DNA of 64,000 bases. Source: Nostoc linckia FACHB-104. GTDB lineage: Bacteria > Cyanobacteriota > Cyanobacteriia > Cyanobacteriales > Nostocaceae. The notes beneath the pieces were generated by a model. It worked only from the letters and a program-made list of their open reading frames with translations. It made no database searches and was not told where the DNA came from. Shown here piece after piece: positions 50,793 to 60,000 of this stretch. A program made the position numbers and the translations under genes. Numbering within the stretch: the first letter of the stretch is position 1; the number at the start of each line of letters is the position of its first letter. The DNA lies in assembly GCF_014696615.1 (NCBI RefSeq), contig NZ_JACJQJ010000047.1, positions 1 through 64,000 on the forward strand. Direction: 5' to 3'.

Positions 50793-52697
50793 TTACCTGA
50801 CAGGCATTGGAAACCAAGTAGTCAAATTACCTGATTTACTAGCAAATCCTATTTTTAACTTTGTTCCTTTATAGACAATGTCATAGTATGGTGGATTACC
50901 ACCCATTGTTGGTATTTTGTTGGCAAGATTCAACTTAATAGTCTCACCGATATTGGCAATATCTTGCATGGTAAAATTATCAGGAAATAGTGTTTTCGGA
51001 GCAGATATACCACTATTATTGTATCTAACCTTAATACGTTCTAGGTTATTAACCATTCTGCGTGCAGTATTAATGCTGATTTTTTTACCTTGTAAGTCTA
51101 GAAGATCTATCAGCCCAACCTGATTAAGTTTCTTAAGTGTATCAAAATGATGTAACCCCGTAGTTTTAGTACCTATATTCACCTCTCCTTTGATAACATG
51201 CTCTAATTCAGACTTGCTAAGGGTAGAAACACTGCTGGCAACCGCTTGAATTTCAGTATCTATTTCTGCCAAAACTTGCCTTTGAGTGGATGTGCATCTT
51301 GTTAAAGCCACCACATCAGCAGGCAAAGCAGCAATCAAATTCCCACTGAAAAACTCCATCGTGGGTGTGTCAGTTGCAATACCAACAAAACCAGTAGAGC
51401 CACTGCTAGCCACACAAGGACTGGTTGAATTAGTGCGACTGCGAACTTTATCTACATCATCAGCTAACGAAGAACTTCCAGTACCACCTTTTTTAGCACT
51501 TACACCACTTCTGCTAACTCGTTTGATGTCGTCCACAAGCTGGGCAGCTTTGGCTGGGTTGCTTGTTCTTTTAACTGCGGCTCTAAGCTCAGTTTCTGGA
51601 ATGGTAGCCAGTGCCTTTCTGACACCTGTGGTTGGCACATCAGTGACTCCAAGTAGTAAATCCAAGCCTAATTCACTCATCAGGTAGTTAAAAGACTCTC
51701 CTCTGCTTAAGCCTCTGACCTGTTCCATATATAGGACAGTGGCAGTGGCTTTATCAATCAGCTTAGGCATAACAGTACGATAACGGTACTGGTTGACTGC
51801 TGCTTTAACCTGATCTTGGGTAGAGTAAGGTAGATAGAATCTGGCGTTACTGCTAAGAAACCCACTGGAAGGAAGTAGAAAATTACCACCTCCACCGATG
51901 TTCTCAGTAGGTAGGAGGGTTCTTTCTCCTTTGCTTTTGTAGTCTCGCTTTAAGCTCTCTAAAGCATAATAGACTTGGTTTAAGCCATTGTTATTGCCTT
52001 GTTGCTTGTAGATTTCCAGTTGTTGTTCGTACAGAAGGACTGACAGGTCTAGCGCTGCTTTTTGCAAGGTGATTTCCTTGTTTTTCAGTACCTCCAAGTT
52101 TGCCCTTTCTTGTGAACTTCTATTGAGAGAGCCACTATCTACCAACTGGGGGATAATACCAGAAAGGTGAGTAGCCATCTGGGCTACTTCTAGATACTTA
52201 GACTTGATAGCAGAAGAAAAGTTTTGTTTAGCCAGTCTCTTAGAGAGTTCGGGTTTGATAAACTGGTTGTATTTTTCCAGCAAAAGCCATCTGATCTGGC
52301 TACCTACCTTATCACCTTGTTTTTCTCCTAAGCGGTAGTGAACCGCGCTAGAGAAAGACAACCATTCCTTGACTAGACTGGAAGCAGGATCACCATTCCA
52401 GTAATAGGCACTTGAGCGTTTAGCTTGTACCCACTCGTAGTTGTAGATATGGTTGAACTTAGCTCTGATAACTGGGTCAACTGTAACGGGCTTAACTGCA
52501 AAACCAGCTTGAGCAGGGGATAAGCCAATGCTTAAACTGATTTGGTCAGCTTTAGCTTGAGCCTCTTGCTGGCTTAGTTTCTGACTGGTCTGTACCACTG
52601 GGGTCATAAATTGAGTCAGTATGACGGTCAGAAGCGTTAGGGGAAAAAAACGGACTTTGAGAATTTGAGAAAGAAGTGCAAACTTAGGGAAATTCAC
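50793..52697 (-). CDS. Large toxin protein with C-terminal EndoU RNase domain
   Basis: 634 aa. A hydrophobic N-terminal segment (FFPLTLLTVILTQFMTPVVQ) acts as signal peptide or anchor. A long helical region follows (about 40-470), then a bacterial EndoU domain: ELEHVIKGEVNIGTKTTGLHHFD (two His spaced as in EndoU), KTLFPDNFTMQDIANI, GTKLKIGFASKSG and the closing LTTWFPMPV with the Thr/Ser-Phe motif. EndoU toxins of polymorphic systems cut RNA in rival cells. No dedicated immunity gene is seen directly downstream on the same strand, which is unusual. Role in competition is inferred. Confidence 0.75.
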   Translation of the reverse strand: MNFPKFALLSQILKVRFFPLTLLTVILTQFMTPVVQTSQKLSQQEAQAKADQISLSIGLSPAQAGFAVKPVTVDPVIRAKFNHIYNYEWVQAKRSSAYYWNGDPASSLVKEWLSFSSAVHYRLGEKQGDKVGSQIRWLLLEKYNQFIKPELSKRLAKQNFSSAIKSKYLEVAQMATHLSGIIPQLVDSGSLNRSSQERANLEVLKNKEITLQKAALDLSVLLYEQQLEIYKQQGNNNGLNQVYYALESLKRDYKSKGERTLLPTENIGGGGNFLLPSSGFLSSNARFYLPYSTQDQVKAAVNQYRYRTVMPKLIDKATATVLYMEQVRGLSRGESFNYLMSELGLDLLLGVTDVPTTGVRKALATIPETELRAAVKRTSNPAKAAQLVDDIKRVSRSGVSAKKGGTGSSSLADDVDKVRSRTNSTSPCVASSGSTGFVGIATDTPTMEFFSGNLIAALPADVVALTRCTSTQRQVLAEIDTEIQAVASSVSTLSKSELEHVIKGEVNIGTKTTGLHHFDTLKKLNQVGLIDLLDLQGKKISINTARRMVNNLERIKVRYNNSGISAPKTLFPDNFTMQDIANIGETIKLNLANKIPTMGGNPPYYDIVYKGTKLKIGFASKSGNLTTWFPMPVR

Positions 52698-53455
52698 TGT
52701 TTTGACTTTTCACGTTTAATTAGTTTGTAAGTTGCACAATTAAATTGCACCTTTTCTGCAAAGTTATTTTGCACCCTTCCCTTGAAGCTCATATCTTTAA
52801 TGAATGAATTTTCTCATTATATTAGAAAGATAGGTGAAGGTAAGGGGTACCTATTCTCGTTCTGAAGATGCAAAAATAATTATGCATAATAAGTGTAATT
52901 TATTAATGCAGTTTACAATTTACAATTTGGTCAGTTACAACAACAGGTCTGTTACATTCCTGGCACTGATTCAAACATTGTTAAATTAATGTTCCACGTA
53001 GTAGTATTAGCTACTTAGCTTGTCAATTTTTTGTGTTTCTTCACTCGCCAAGCTCCCTACTTTATATATAGCTATCCAAATAAATTATCGTAAAATCAAA
53101 TTCTTATACGTGCATTGAAGCGAAGAATCTCTGCACTCTCTCAAACAAGAAAGCATAGCTAGTACATGCACTACCGTGGAACAATCGCCGTTAAGAACCT
53201 AAAACGACCAAAAAAGCCCTTGCGTAGCGGTGCTTTCCCCTATATTGTCGGACAATTAGCCGAAATCGCCAAAAAAGGTACCCGATAACCATACTTATCA
53301 GGCTAAAATGCCGCTTTTTGCCCATTTGGGGACTTTTGAAATTCCCTTCAGATGATAAAAAACAGCAGAATCAGGTGACATAAAGGCATAAAAGCACAGA
53401 TAAACTCCCCTTTCCTGCATTTTAGGCTGCACGAAGGGCTTATAAGGGATGAACG
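52698..53455. other. Non-coding region upstream of the EndoU gene
   Basis: About 760 bases. Contains the EndoU-gene leader on the minus strand and a 40-codon frame at 53166-53288 (MHYRGTIAVKNLKRPKKPLR, then SGAFPYIVGQLAEIAKKGTR) without support. No strong repeat found. The last 50 bases (AAGGGATGAACG) supply the ribosome-binding site of the 53456 gene. Confidence 0.4.
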
Positions 53456-53686
53456 ATGCGAACCAAGGTGACGGTCTCACTGCATGATGAAGAGTTACTC
53501 CTGCTTGAACGGTTAAAGCAGCAGCTTGAAGAGAGTGACGTGTATGTGGTGCCTTCGACTAGTGAAGTGGTGCGGTTAGCGTTAAAGGTTTTGGCGCAGA
53601 CACCGCAGAAAACAGTGGCTGCGATCGCAGAGCGCGTGCCGTTGAGAAGTGCGGGGAGGCCGAAACAGCGAAAGCGAGTCTTTTAA
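53456..53686 (+). CDS. Ribbon-helix-helix DNA-binding protein, 76 aa
   Basis: MRTKVTVSLHDEELLLLERL, then TSEVVRLALKVLAQTP and a basic tail GRPKQRKRVF. The pattern of one beta strand (KVTVSLHDEE) and two helices with a conserved 'SEVVRLAL' second helix is that of CopG/Arc/ParD-type repressors. No toxin gene follows within 500 bases, so it is more likely a plasmid regulator (copy number or transfer) than an antitoxin. AT-rich palindromes CTAAATTTAG directly downstream (53711 and 53735) may be its sites or belong to the ParB-like protein at 58252. Confidence 0.7.
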   Translation: MRTKVTVSLHDEELLLLERLKQQLEESDVYVVPSTSEVVRLALKVLAQTPQKTVAAIAERVPLRSAGRPKQRKRVF

Positions 53687-53710
53687 CTTAATGTACTCAT
53701 ACCTAAAAAA

Positions 53711-53744
53711 CTAAATTTAGTTATTGCTGAATGACTAAATTTAG
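53711..53744. repeat. Pair of CTAAATTTAG palindromes (second parS-like site)
   Basis: CTAAATTTAG occurs at 53711-53720 and 53735-53744, 24 bp apart, each in the context (GA)CTAAATTTAGTTAT. The flanking GACTCAATT continues the pattern. The motif is the same family as the repeats upstream of parA (57324-57398), so it is probably a second binding site for the partition or regulatory protein. Confidence 0.55.
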
Positions 53745-54207
53745 TTATGACTCAATTTATTTTTTAACTAGCAGCTTAAAGTCATGGGTTTTGTCAGTAC
53801 CTTCATTGTGCTATCTGCGATCGCCAATGGCACGTCGTCTCACTATTCATACAGAAGGTCTATTGTGTAATTACCAATGACAAATAACAAACTGCATAAG
53901 CCCTCAACCTCAGAGATATAGCAATCCTACTCCAAACGTGAGAAAATACTGAGATAAAAATCCTTATTGTATAAGCATTTGAGGCTTCTTGAACTCTCAC
54001 TTATCATTTAGGATTGCTATATATGTAATCGCAACGCTAAAAAACTCAGCACCAACAGCGTCAGCAGATTCTTATGCTCAAACAACTTTCATTAAAGCTT
54101 CAAAAAATATCCGCAAAACTACGGATAAACCCTGCCATACTAACTAAAACAGCCAAAAACAATCTTTCCCGTTTAAAAATTACGAATTAAGCATTACGAA
54201 TTACCCC
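53745..54207. other. Intergenic region before the TPR-CHAT gene
   Basis: No gene recognised in about 460 bases. One HIP1-like site lies near 53818. The region ends with AATTACCCCGTG, the GTG being the likely start of the following gene. No convincing promoter or terminator can be named. Confidence 0.4.
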
Positions 54208-57192
54208 GTGTTTACCCACCATCGCACCAGGAAGCAAAAGAACTTGTCCCCTCAATTATCCCAAATACAACCCCCTAAGCGTAACCCTGTGAAATTGCTA
54301 ACTTGGTCGATTGCCACAGCAATGGTATTAGGAATACTGGTGAGTATACCAAGAAAAGTTGCAGGACAAGCCCAACCTCTACTATCAGCACAACAGTCCG
54401 CAGAGTTAGCCGTAGCCGAGCGACTGAATCAACAAGTAGAGCAGATGTATCAGCAAGGCAAATATAGTGAAGCTCTTCCTCTTGCAGAAAGAGCCTTAGC
54501 AATTCGGGAGAAATTACTGACTAAAAAACATCCAGATGTAGCAAATAGCTTGAACAATTTAGCATTACTTTACTCTTCACAGGGTAGTTACGCCAAAGCC
54601 GAAGGCCTTTACCTCCGTTCCCTGGCGATTCGGGAGAAAGTACTGGGTCAACAACATCCAGATGTAGCAAATAGCTTGAACAATTTAGCATTACTTTACT
54701 ACTCACAGGGTAGTTATGCTAAAGCCGAAGGCCTTTACTTCCGCTCTCTGGCGATTTTAGAGAAAGTACTGGGTAAAGAACATCCACTTGTTGCACAAAG
54801 CCTGAACAATTTAGCAGAACTTTACCGATTGCAGGGGAACTATACCAAAGCTGAACCGCTTCTTGTACGCTCTCTGGCAATTGTGGAGAAAGTACTGAAT
54901 AAAGAACATCCGCTTATGGCACAAAGCCTGAACAATTTAGCACTAATTTATTTATCACAGGGGAGTTATGCCAAAACTGAACCGCTTCTTGTGCGTTCTC
55001 TGGCAATTTTAGAGAAAGTACTGGGTAAAGAACATCCATTTGTGGCACAAAGCCTGAACAACTTAGCAGAACTTTACCGATTGCAGGGGAGTTATACCAA
55101 AGCTGAACCGCTTCTTGTGCGCTCTCTGGCAATTGTGGAGAAAGTACTGAATAAAGAACATCCACTTGTGGCACAAAGCTTGAACAATTTAGCAGCACTT
55201 TACTTATCACAGGGGAGTTATACCAAAGCTGAACCGCTTCTTGTGCGCTCTCTGGTAATTGTGGAGAGAGTAGTAGGTAGGGAACATCCCGATGTGGCTA
55301 CTAGCCTAAACAATTTAGCAGAACTTTACCGATTACAGGGGAGTTATGCCAAGGCTGAACCCCTTTACCTGCGCTCTTTGAAGATTCGGGAGAAAGTACT
55401 GGGTAAAGAACATCCCGATGTGGCTACTAGCCTGAGCAATTTAGCTCTACTTTATTGGGCACAGGGTGATATCAATCGCACCACTGATTTTTTCACCCGT
55501 GGACTCGCAGTTGAAGAACAAAATTTGCAACTCATCTATGCTGTGGGTTCGGAACAAAGAAAACAAAACTACGCTCAAACCTTTAGTTACAGTACAGACA
55601 TTTCTATTTTCCTCGCCCTACAACAACCTACCAACAACCCCACATTAGCCAAACTCGCCCTGAGTACTATATTTCATCGTAAAGGGCGGGTGCTAGATGC
55701 CATGACTAACACAGTGCAGACATTACGCACCCAGCTAGCAGACAACCCAGAAACCAAAAAGCTCTTTGATGATTGGTTGAACGTGCAGCAACAGTTAGCT
55801 ACCTTAGTATATCGCGGACAAGGGGAAGTAAAATTTGAAGTTTATCAAGCTCAAATCAAACAACTAGAAACAGAAAAGGAACGCTTAGAAGAACAGGTTA
55901 GTGCTAAAAGCGCCGAGTTCCGCCAAGCAATTCAACCTGTGGAATTAGCTGCTATCCAAGCCCAAATTCCCCAGAATGCTGCAATGGTAGAAATTGTGCA
56001 ATACAAGCCAGTTAATCCTAAAGCTCAACAAGACAGCGAACAATGGGGTAAACCGCGTTATGCAGCAGTAGTGTTGCGTGCTTCAGGGGAACCGAAGTGG
56101 GTTGATTTAGGTGATGCTACAACTATTGATAAGTCTGTTGCTAGTTTCCGCCAGTTTTTTACATATCAACCAATTGATGGCAAACCCCCTGCCCTGCTCC
56201 AGAAACTCGCCCGCGCCTTAGATGAGCAAATCATGGCTCCCATCCGTCCCCTGTTAGGCGATGCGCGTCACCTGTTGCTTTCACCAGATGGACAGTTAAA
56301 CTTGATACCCTTTGAAGCCCTCAAAGATGAGCAAAATCAATATCTAGTCCAGCGTTACGCCTTCTCTTATCTCACCACTGGGCGAGACTTACTCAGCTTG
56401 CAAACCACAGCCAAAGTAGCCTCAAATCCTGTAATTTTTGCAGCTATTGACTACGAACAACAAGACACCACAGTTGCAGCCAAATCCCGTGGTTCAAATC
56501 AGCGTTCCTTTGACTTTGATAATTTAGCATTTGACCCATTAACAGCGACTTTAGCAGAAGGGCAACAAATCCAAAATATTATCCCCCAAGCCAGCCTGAT
56601 ATTAGGAAAACAAGCCACAGAAGCCGCTATTAAACAATTAAATGCACCCAAGATTTTACATTTAGCGACGCATGGCTTCTTTTTACCAGATAAAGAAATT
56701 AAACTCCCAAGCAATGATTTGAATCAGCAATTAGAAAAAGCCCCAGCTTTAAATTTAGAAAATCCTTTATTGCGTTCTGGTTTAGCTTTAGCTGGTTTTA
56801 ATAACCGTCAAAACAAACAAAAAACCGATACAGATGATGGAGTGCTCACCGCTTTAGAAGTTGCAGGTTTAAATTTACGCGGCACAGAATTAGTAGTGTT
56901 ATCCGCTTGTGAAACTGGACTTGGTGATGTGAAAATTGGTGGCGGTGTGTACGGCTTACGTCGTGCGTTAGTAATCGCAGGTTCTCAAACTCAACTATTA
57001 AGTTTATGGCAAGTAGCTGATGACGGCACTAAAGATTTAATGGTGAAATATTATGAGAAATTGCAAGCCGGAAAGGGTAGACATGAAGCGTTGCGAGAGG
57101 TGCAGTTAGAGTTACTAAATCATCCGCAATATCAGCATCCTTATTATTGGGCGAGTTTTATTCCTTCCGGCAATTGGCGGGCGATGAAGTAA
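54208..57192 (+). CDS. TPR (kinesin-light-chain type) CHAT protein
   Basis: 994 aa, GTG start at 54208. A membrane anchor or signal lies at residues 29-50 (LLTWSIATAMVLGILVS). Nine or so 42-residue TPR/KLC repeats follow (SLAIREKVLG.EHPDVA.SLNNLALLY..QGSY.KAE), then a long coiled-coil and a C-terminal CHAT domain with catalytic His in LHLATHGFFLP and Cys in VLSACETGLGDVK. The TPR repeats are nearly identical at DNA level, a sign of recent expansion by recombination. CHAT proteases are cleaved or regulated by TPR sensors in other bacteria; target unknown. Paralogue of the gene at 1-1905. Confidence 0.95.
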   Translation: MFTHHRTRKQKNLSPQLSQIQPPKRNPVKLLTWSIATAMVLGILVSIPRKVAGQAQPLLSAQQSAELAVAERLNQQVEQMYQQGKYSEALPLAERALAIREKLLTKKHPDVANSLNNLALLYSSQGSYAKAEGLYLRSLAIREKVLGQQHPDVANSLNNLALLYYSQGSYAKAEGLYFRSLAILEKVLGKEHPLVAQSLNNLAELYRLQGNYTKAEPLLVRSLAIVEKVLNKEHPLMAQSLNNLALIYLSQGSYAKTEPLLVRSLAILEKVLGKEHPFVAQSLNNLAELYRLQGSYTKAEPLLVRSLAIVEKVLNKEHPLVAQSLNNLAALYLSQGSYTKAEPLLVRSLVIVERVVGREHPDVATSLNNLAELYRLQGSYAKAEPLYLRSLKIREKVLGKEHPDVATSLSNLALLYWAQGDINRTTDFFTRGLAVEEQNLQLIYAVGSEQRKQNYAQTFSYSTDISIFLALQQPTNNPTLAKLALSTIFHRKGRVLDAMTNTVQTLRTQLADNPETKKLFDDWLNVQQQLATLVYRGQGEVKFEVYQAQIKQLETEKERLEEQVSAKSAEFRQAIQPVELAAIQAQIPQNAAMVEIVQYKPVNPKAQQDSEQWGKPRYAAVVLRASGEPKWVDLGDATTIDKSVASFRQFFTYQPIDGKPPALLQKLARALDEQIMAPIRPLLGDARHLLLSPDGQLNLIPFEALKDEQNQYLVQRYAFSYLTTGRDLLSLQTTAKVASNPVIFAAIDYEQQDTTVAAKSRGSNQRSFDFDNLAFDPLTATLAEGQQIQNIIPQASLILGKQATEAAIKQLNAPKILHLATHGFFLPDKEIKLPSNDLNQQLEKAPALNLENPLLRSGLALAGFNNRQNKQKTDTDDGVLTALEVAGLNLRGTELVVLSACETGLGDVKIGGGVYGLRRALVIAGSQTQLLSLWQVADDGTKDLMVKYYEKLQAGKGRHEALREVQLELLNHPQYQHPYYWASFIPSGNWRAMK

Positions 57193-57323
57193 TCAGATTC
57201 AGTATTGTATTGAACTGACAAGACTGATTTAGTACGTTAACAAAAATTTCTTTCATCGGCGCTGCTTATGAAAGCCATAATCTTAGGCAAGCATAGTAAA
57301 CAGCCAGTTCAAAAATCTAAGTC

Positions 57324-57398
57324 GAATTTAGTCATTACTAAATGACTAAATTCAGTAATGACTAACTTAAGTATTTTAAAAATTGAGTCATTACTGAA
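57324..57398. promoter_or_regulatory. parS-like centromere candidate
   Basis: Two perfect 13-bp inverted repeats share bases: GAATTTAGTCATT/AATGACTAAATTC (57324-57336, 57341-57353) and TTCAGTAATGACT/AGTCATTACTGAA (57351-57363, 57386-57398). The unit AGTCATTA occurs four times in alternating orientation. It lies about 100 bases upstream of parA, the place expected for a type I centromere. A similar motif (GACTGAATTTAGTCATT) also occurs inside the parB-like gene near 58365. Confidence 0.65.
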
Positions 57399-57494
57399 TT
57401 GCGCTTTTTTTAGTTATGGTATAAAGTCATCCATTAATTACCGTTACCTAGTTCTAGGTTTTAGCAGTAAACTTCGCAACCCGTAGAGGAGTAA

Positions 57495-58259
57495 ATGCTT
57501 ACATTCACTTGTACCTCTCTTTCTGGTGGGCAAGGCAAAACAACCGTCTCAATATTTCTGGGAAGAATGCTTGCTCAACAAGGTAATACTGTGCTGATGA
57601 TCGATGCTGATCCACAAGCCAATCTCACCTTTTACTTAGGACATGAAGTACAGGAGAACCAGCCTACACTTCTTGAAGTCATCAAGAAACAGGTCGCCAC
57701 TGAGCATGGCATGTATGAGGTGGGAGAAAACTTGTGGCTTATTCCTGCCGATGATGGCCTCGATAAAGCACAGGATTATTTATCCAGTAGTGGCATGGGG
57801 GCAGTGGTACTCAAGAAAAGATTAAAAGAAGTAAGTAGCTCATTTAATTACTGTGTCATTGATGCACCACCTCAACGTTCTCAACTTTCACTGACCAGTG
57901 CAGGGGCAGCAGATCACATTATTATCCCTGCTGAAGCTTCTTCAAAAGGAGTAAATTCTCTACTTCGCACCCTCGACTTAATTGCCGAGCTTCAAGAAAT
58001 AGATGCGTTTTCTGGAAAAGTTATTGGTGTGTTGCCATTTAGAGATAAATGGGTGGGAAACAACCAAGCAGCACAAAGTAGAGCAAGCATTGAAGCAATG
58101 CGCGAGATTGCGGGGACTACTCCTGTCTTACCCTCTATTCTTGAATCTGAACAATTTAAAAAAGCGATCGATAAAGGCGTAACGTTGGCAGCGTTGGGGT
58201 TTCCTCAACTTGAAAGTCCTTTTCAACGTATCATGGAGGAATTAAAAGTATATGTCTGA
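57495..58259 (+). CDS. parA: ParA partition ATPase
   Basis: 254 aa. Deviant Walker A SLSGGQGKTTVSIFLG (residues 8-23), LMIDADPQANLTFYLG and Walker B CVIDAPPQRSQL are diagnostic of ParA/MinD ATPases; the Gln in GGQGKTT replaces the usual Val/Ile. The N-terminus lacks an HTH, as in ParA of the short (Ib/Soj) type. It drives plasmid segregation by ATP-dependent DNA binding controlled by the centromere-binding partner. Its stop overlaps the ATG of that partner by eight bases, so the two are coupled. Confidence 0.93.
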   Translation: MLTFTCTSLSGGQGKTTVSIFLGRMLAQQGNTVLMIDADPQANLTFYLGHEVQENQPTLLEVIKKQVATEHGMYEVGENLWLIPADDGLDKAQDYLSSSGMGAVVLKKRLKEVSSSFNYCVIDAPPQRSQLSLTSAGAADHIIIPAEASSKGVNSLLRTLDLIAELQEIDAFSGKVIGVLPFRDKWVGNNQAAQSRASIEAMREIAGTTPVLPSILESEQFKKAIDKGVTLAALGFPQLESPFQRIMEELKVYV

Positions 58260-58686
58260 TGCGATTAGTCGATTAAAACAAAAAGCACAGGAACGCCCAA
58301 AAGTTCCTCCACGTGAAAAGTCGATTATTAATGGCGCTACTGCTCAATCACTAAATGACGAAAAGACTGAATTTAGTCATTTAGAAAATACTGAAGTACT
58401 CAATGACGAAAGTAAGCCCCCAGCGCAAGAGGAAGAATCAACTCTTGTAGAGACAGTAAGGCGCACTATTCGATTAGAACAAGGAATTGATACGCAGTTA
58501 GAAGCATTCTGTCAGCGTCACAAAGTAACCAGAGAAACATTTTTAGAAGCAGCCTTTGTCTTGGGAATGCACAACGAAGAACTACTCAAGGAAATTGTTA
58601 ACGAGGCAAAAGAAAGGTATCAGCAGCGAAAGAAAACAGGAGAACAACGAAAATTTCAAACAATGGCTAAACGCATAGGAAAATAA
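58252..58686 (+). CDS. parB: ParB-like centromere-binding protein, RHH type
   Basis: 144 aa, overlapping parA by eight bases. The N-terminal half is a disordered, charged linker (AISRLKQKAQERPKVPPREK), a likely ParA-interaction arm. The C-terminal RTIRLEQGIDTQLEAFCQRH, KVTRETFLEAAFVLG matches the ribbon-helix-helix fold of plasmid ParB/ParG-type proteins. It should bind the palindromic repeats upstream of parA. No classical ParB (Spo0J) domain is present, so the locus is of type Ib. Confidence 0.82.
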   Translation: MSDAISRLKQKAQERPKVPPREKSIINGATAQSLNDEKTEFSHLENTEVLNDESKPPAQEEESTLVETVRRTIRLEQGIDTQLEAFCQRHKVTRETFLEAAFVLGMHNEELLKEIVNEAKERYQQRKKTGEQRKFQTMAKRIGK

Positions 58687-58838
58687 CTATCTTTTTAGTG
58701 ATTACACTAAAAGAGAAGATTTTGACGGCATTGATTTTTTTTATAAATAATGCAGCACTTAGTTTAATTCAGTAGGAGTCATTACTGTGCTTGTTTGCTC
58801 ATGAGTAATGTACTTATACTTGTGCAGTATGTTACGTA

Positions 58839-59393
58839 ATGAGTAAGAATTTTAATACAATTAAAACAGAAGTTATACAGTGGAAGAATTTCACTTATAA
58901 TAACGAAGTTTTTGATTTATCACACCTGAATGCTCACTGGGTTAAATACTGTGATGAGAGGAATGAAAGTAAGCCAATAACCTATAAGTTTATAGTCACC
59001 TATGGCTCACATTGTTTTACTACATCACAAGAAGTTAGTGGTGAAGAATCACCCTTATTGATGTACCATGCCCCTAGAGAATCAAGACCATTTGATGTTG
59101 AACGATACTCATTGTCAAAATATCTACCAAATATTATTCACTCACTTGCCGACAAGACAACGTTAGTATGTCATGCAGGATATGGCAATTTTGCAACAGT
59201 AAAAGTTGTAGATTCAAACAGCAGAGTAATTGATTATTTTGTCGTCTTTACAGTGTTTAGGGAAAACAGAAAACTGCGACTACATGTGATGAGTGCATAT
59301 CCTAAGTATGATGGGATAGGAAAAGTAAAGAAGGTAAGCTTTTTGGTAATAGCGAAAAACTTACTTGCAAATCAACAATTACCACGTCCATAA
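58839..59393 (+). CDS. Hypothetical protein, 184 aa
   Basis: Alpha/beta protein with no recognised family: EVFDLSHLNAHWVKYC, YKFIVTYGSHCFTTSQEV, LVCHAGYGNFATVKVVDS, YFVVFTVFRENRKLRLHVMS, PKYDGIGKVKKVSFLVI. Several His/Cys residues (Cys44, Cys56-like, Cys115-like) are scattered. A 20-base palindrome (AAGGCTCC/GGAGCCTT, 59400-59419) lies seven bases past the stop and may terminate the transcript. It follows the par operon by 150 bases. Confidence 0.6.
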   Translation: MSKNFNTIKTEVIQWKNFTYNNEVFDLSHLNAHWVKYCDERNESKPITYKFIVTYGSHCFTTSQEVSGEESPLLMYHAPRESRPFDVERYSLSKYLPNIIHSLADKTTLVCHAGYGNFATVKVVDSNSRVIDYFVVFTVFRENRKLRLHVMSAYPKYDGIGKVKKVSFLVIAKNLLANQQLPRP

Positions 59394-59999
59394 ATAACAA
59401 AGGCTCCTTAAGGAGCCTTCGCCAAAAATCAAATTTTTGGTATTCAGAACGTCCTTACCGGAATTTCCTCGACCTTTTACAAGGTGACGGGATGTCATGT
59501 GTACACATGTCTGCTGCATCCAAGATTAATTATAAGGTTTGATGCTAGGTAAATCAAGGCTTTTCGTTATTAAAATTTTCGTCTCGTCGCTTCTCATTTG
59601 TTACCCAACCAATGTTAGCTTGCTTAGTCATTTCACCGTCCGTAACAATAAACTGAACAGCGAAATCAAGTAAAAATTACTTCTGATTAATGAAGAGCCA
59701 TAAGTTATTAAACATCAAACTTTTTTAGCAACAACTTACTTTTTAAGTTGTAAAAGAATGACACCCATTGATATAAAAGCCTTGACGTAGAAGAAAAAGG
59801 TGACTGAAGCCGAAAGAGAAGGTGGCTGAGGTCTTTAGGTAGATACCTTTTGCTGAAACGTCGGATTGCGGGGCCGCCCGCTCGTATTGTCTTATCCTTG
59901 AGCGGGTAGCCCCGCTCAGGTTCTTTTCATCTTGTTCAAAAATATTAAATAAAATCAAGCTGTTACATTTCACTCCTCCCGACAGAATAAGACGCTATG
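59394..59999. other. Non-coding leader to the large RNA
   Basis: About 600 bases without a gene. Contains the 20-base palindrome at 59400-59419, a 14-base palindrome CATGTGTACACATG at about 59494-59508, and a strong two-step hairpin: GCGGGGC (59868-59874) with GCCCCGC (59909-59915) and, inside it, CCCGCTC (59877-59883) with GAGCGGG (59900-59906). The last may be the first helix of the RNA that follows. Confidence 0.5.
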
Positions 60000-60000
60000 T

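Noticed and set aside
53166-53288. 40-codon frame MHYRGTIAVKNLKRPKKPLR...
   Set aside because: No ribosome-binding site or recognisable family, and it stands alone in non-coding DNA. Too weak to list as a gene.
57324-57398. Rho-independent terminator after the TPR-CHAT gene
   Set aside because: The palindromes interlock, repeat in alternating orientation and precede parA, which fits a centromere. The T-rich piece at 57405 is not attached to a GC-rich stem.
59743-59973. Minus-strand frame of 76 codons
   Set aside because: It spans the GC-rich two-step hairpin at 59868-59915, whose pairing explains the sequence better than coding.
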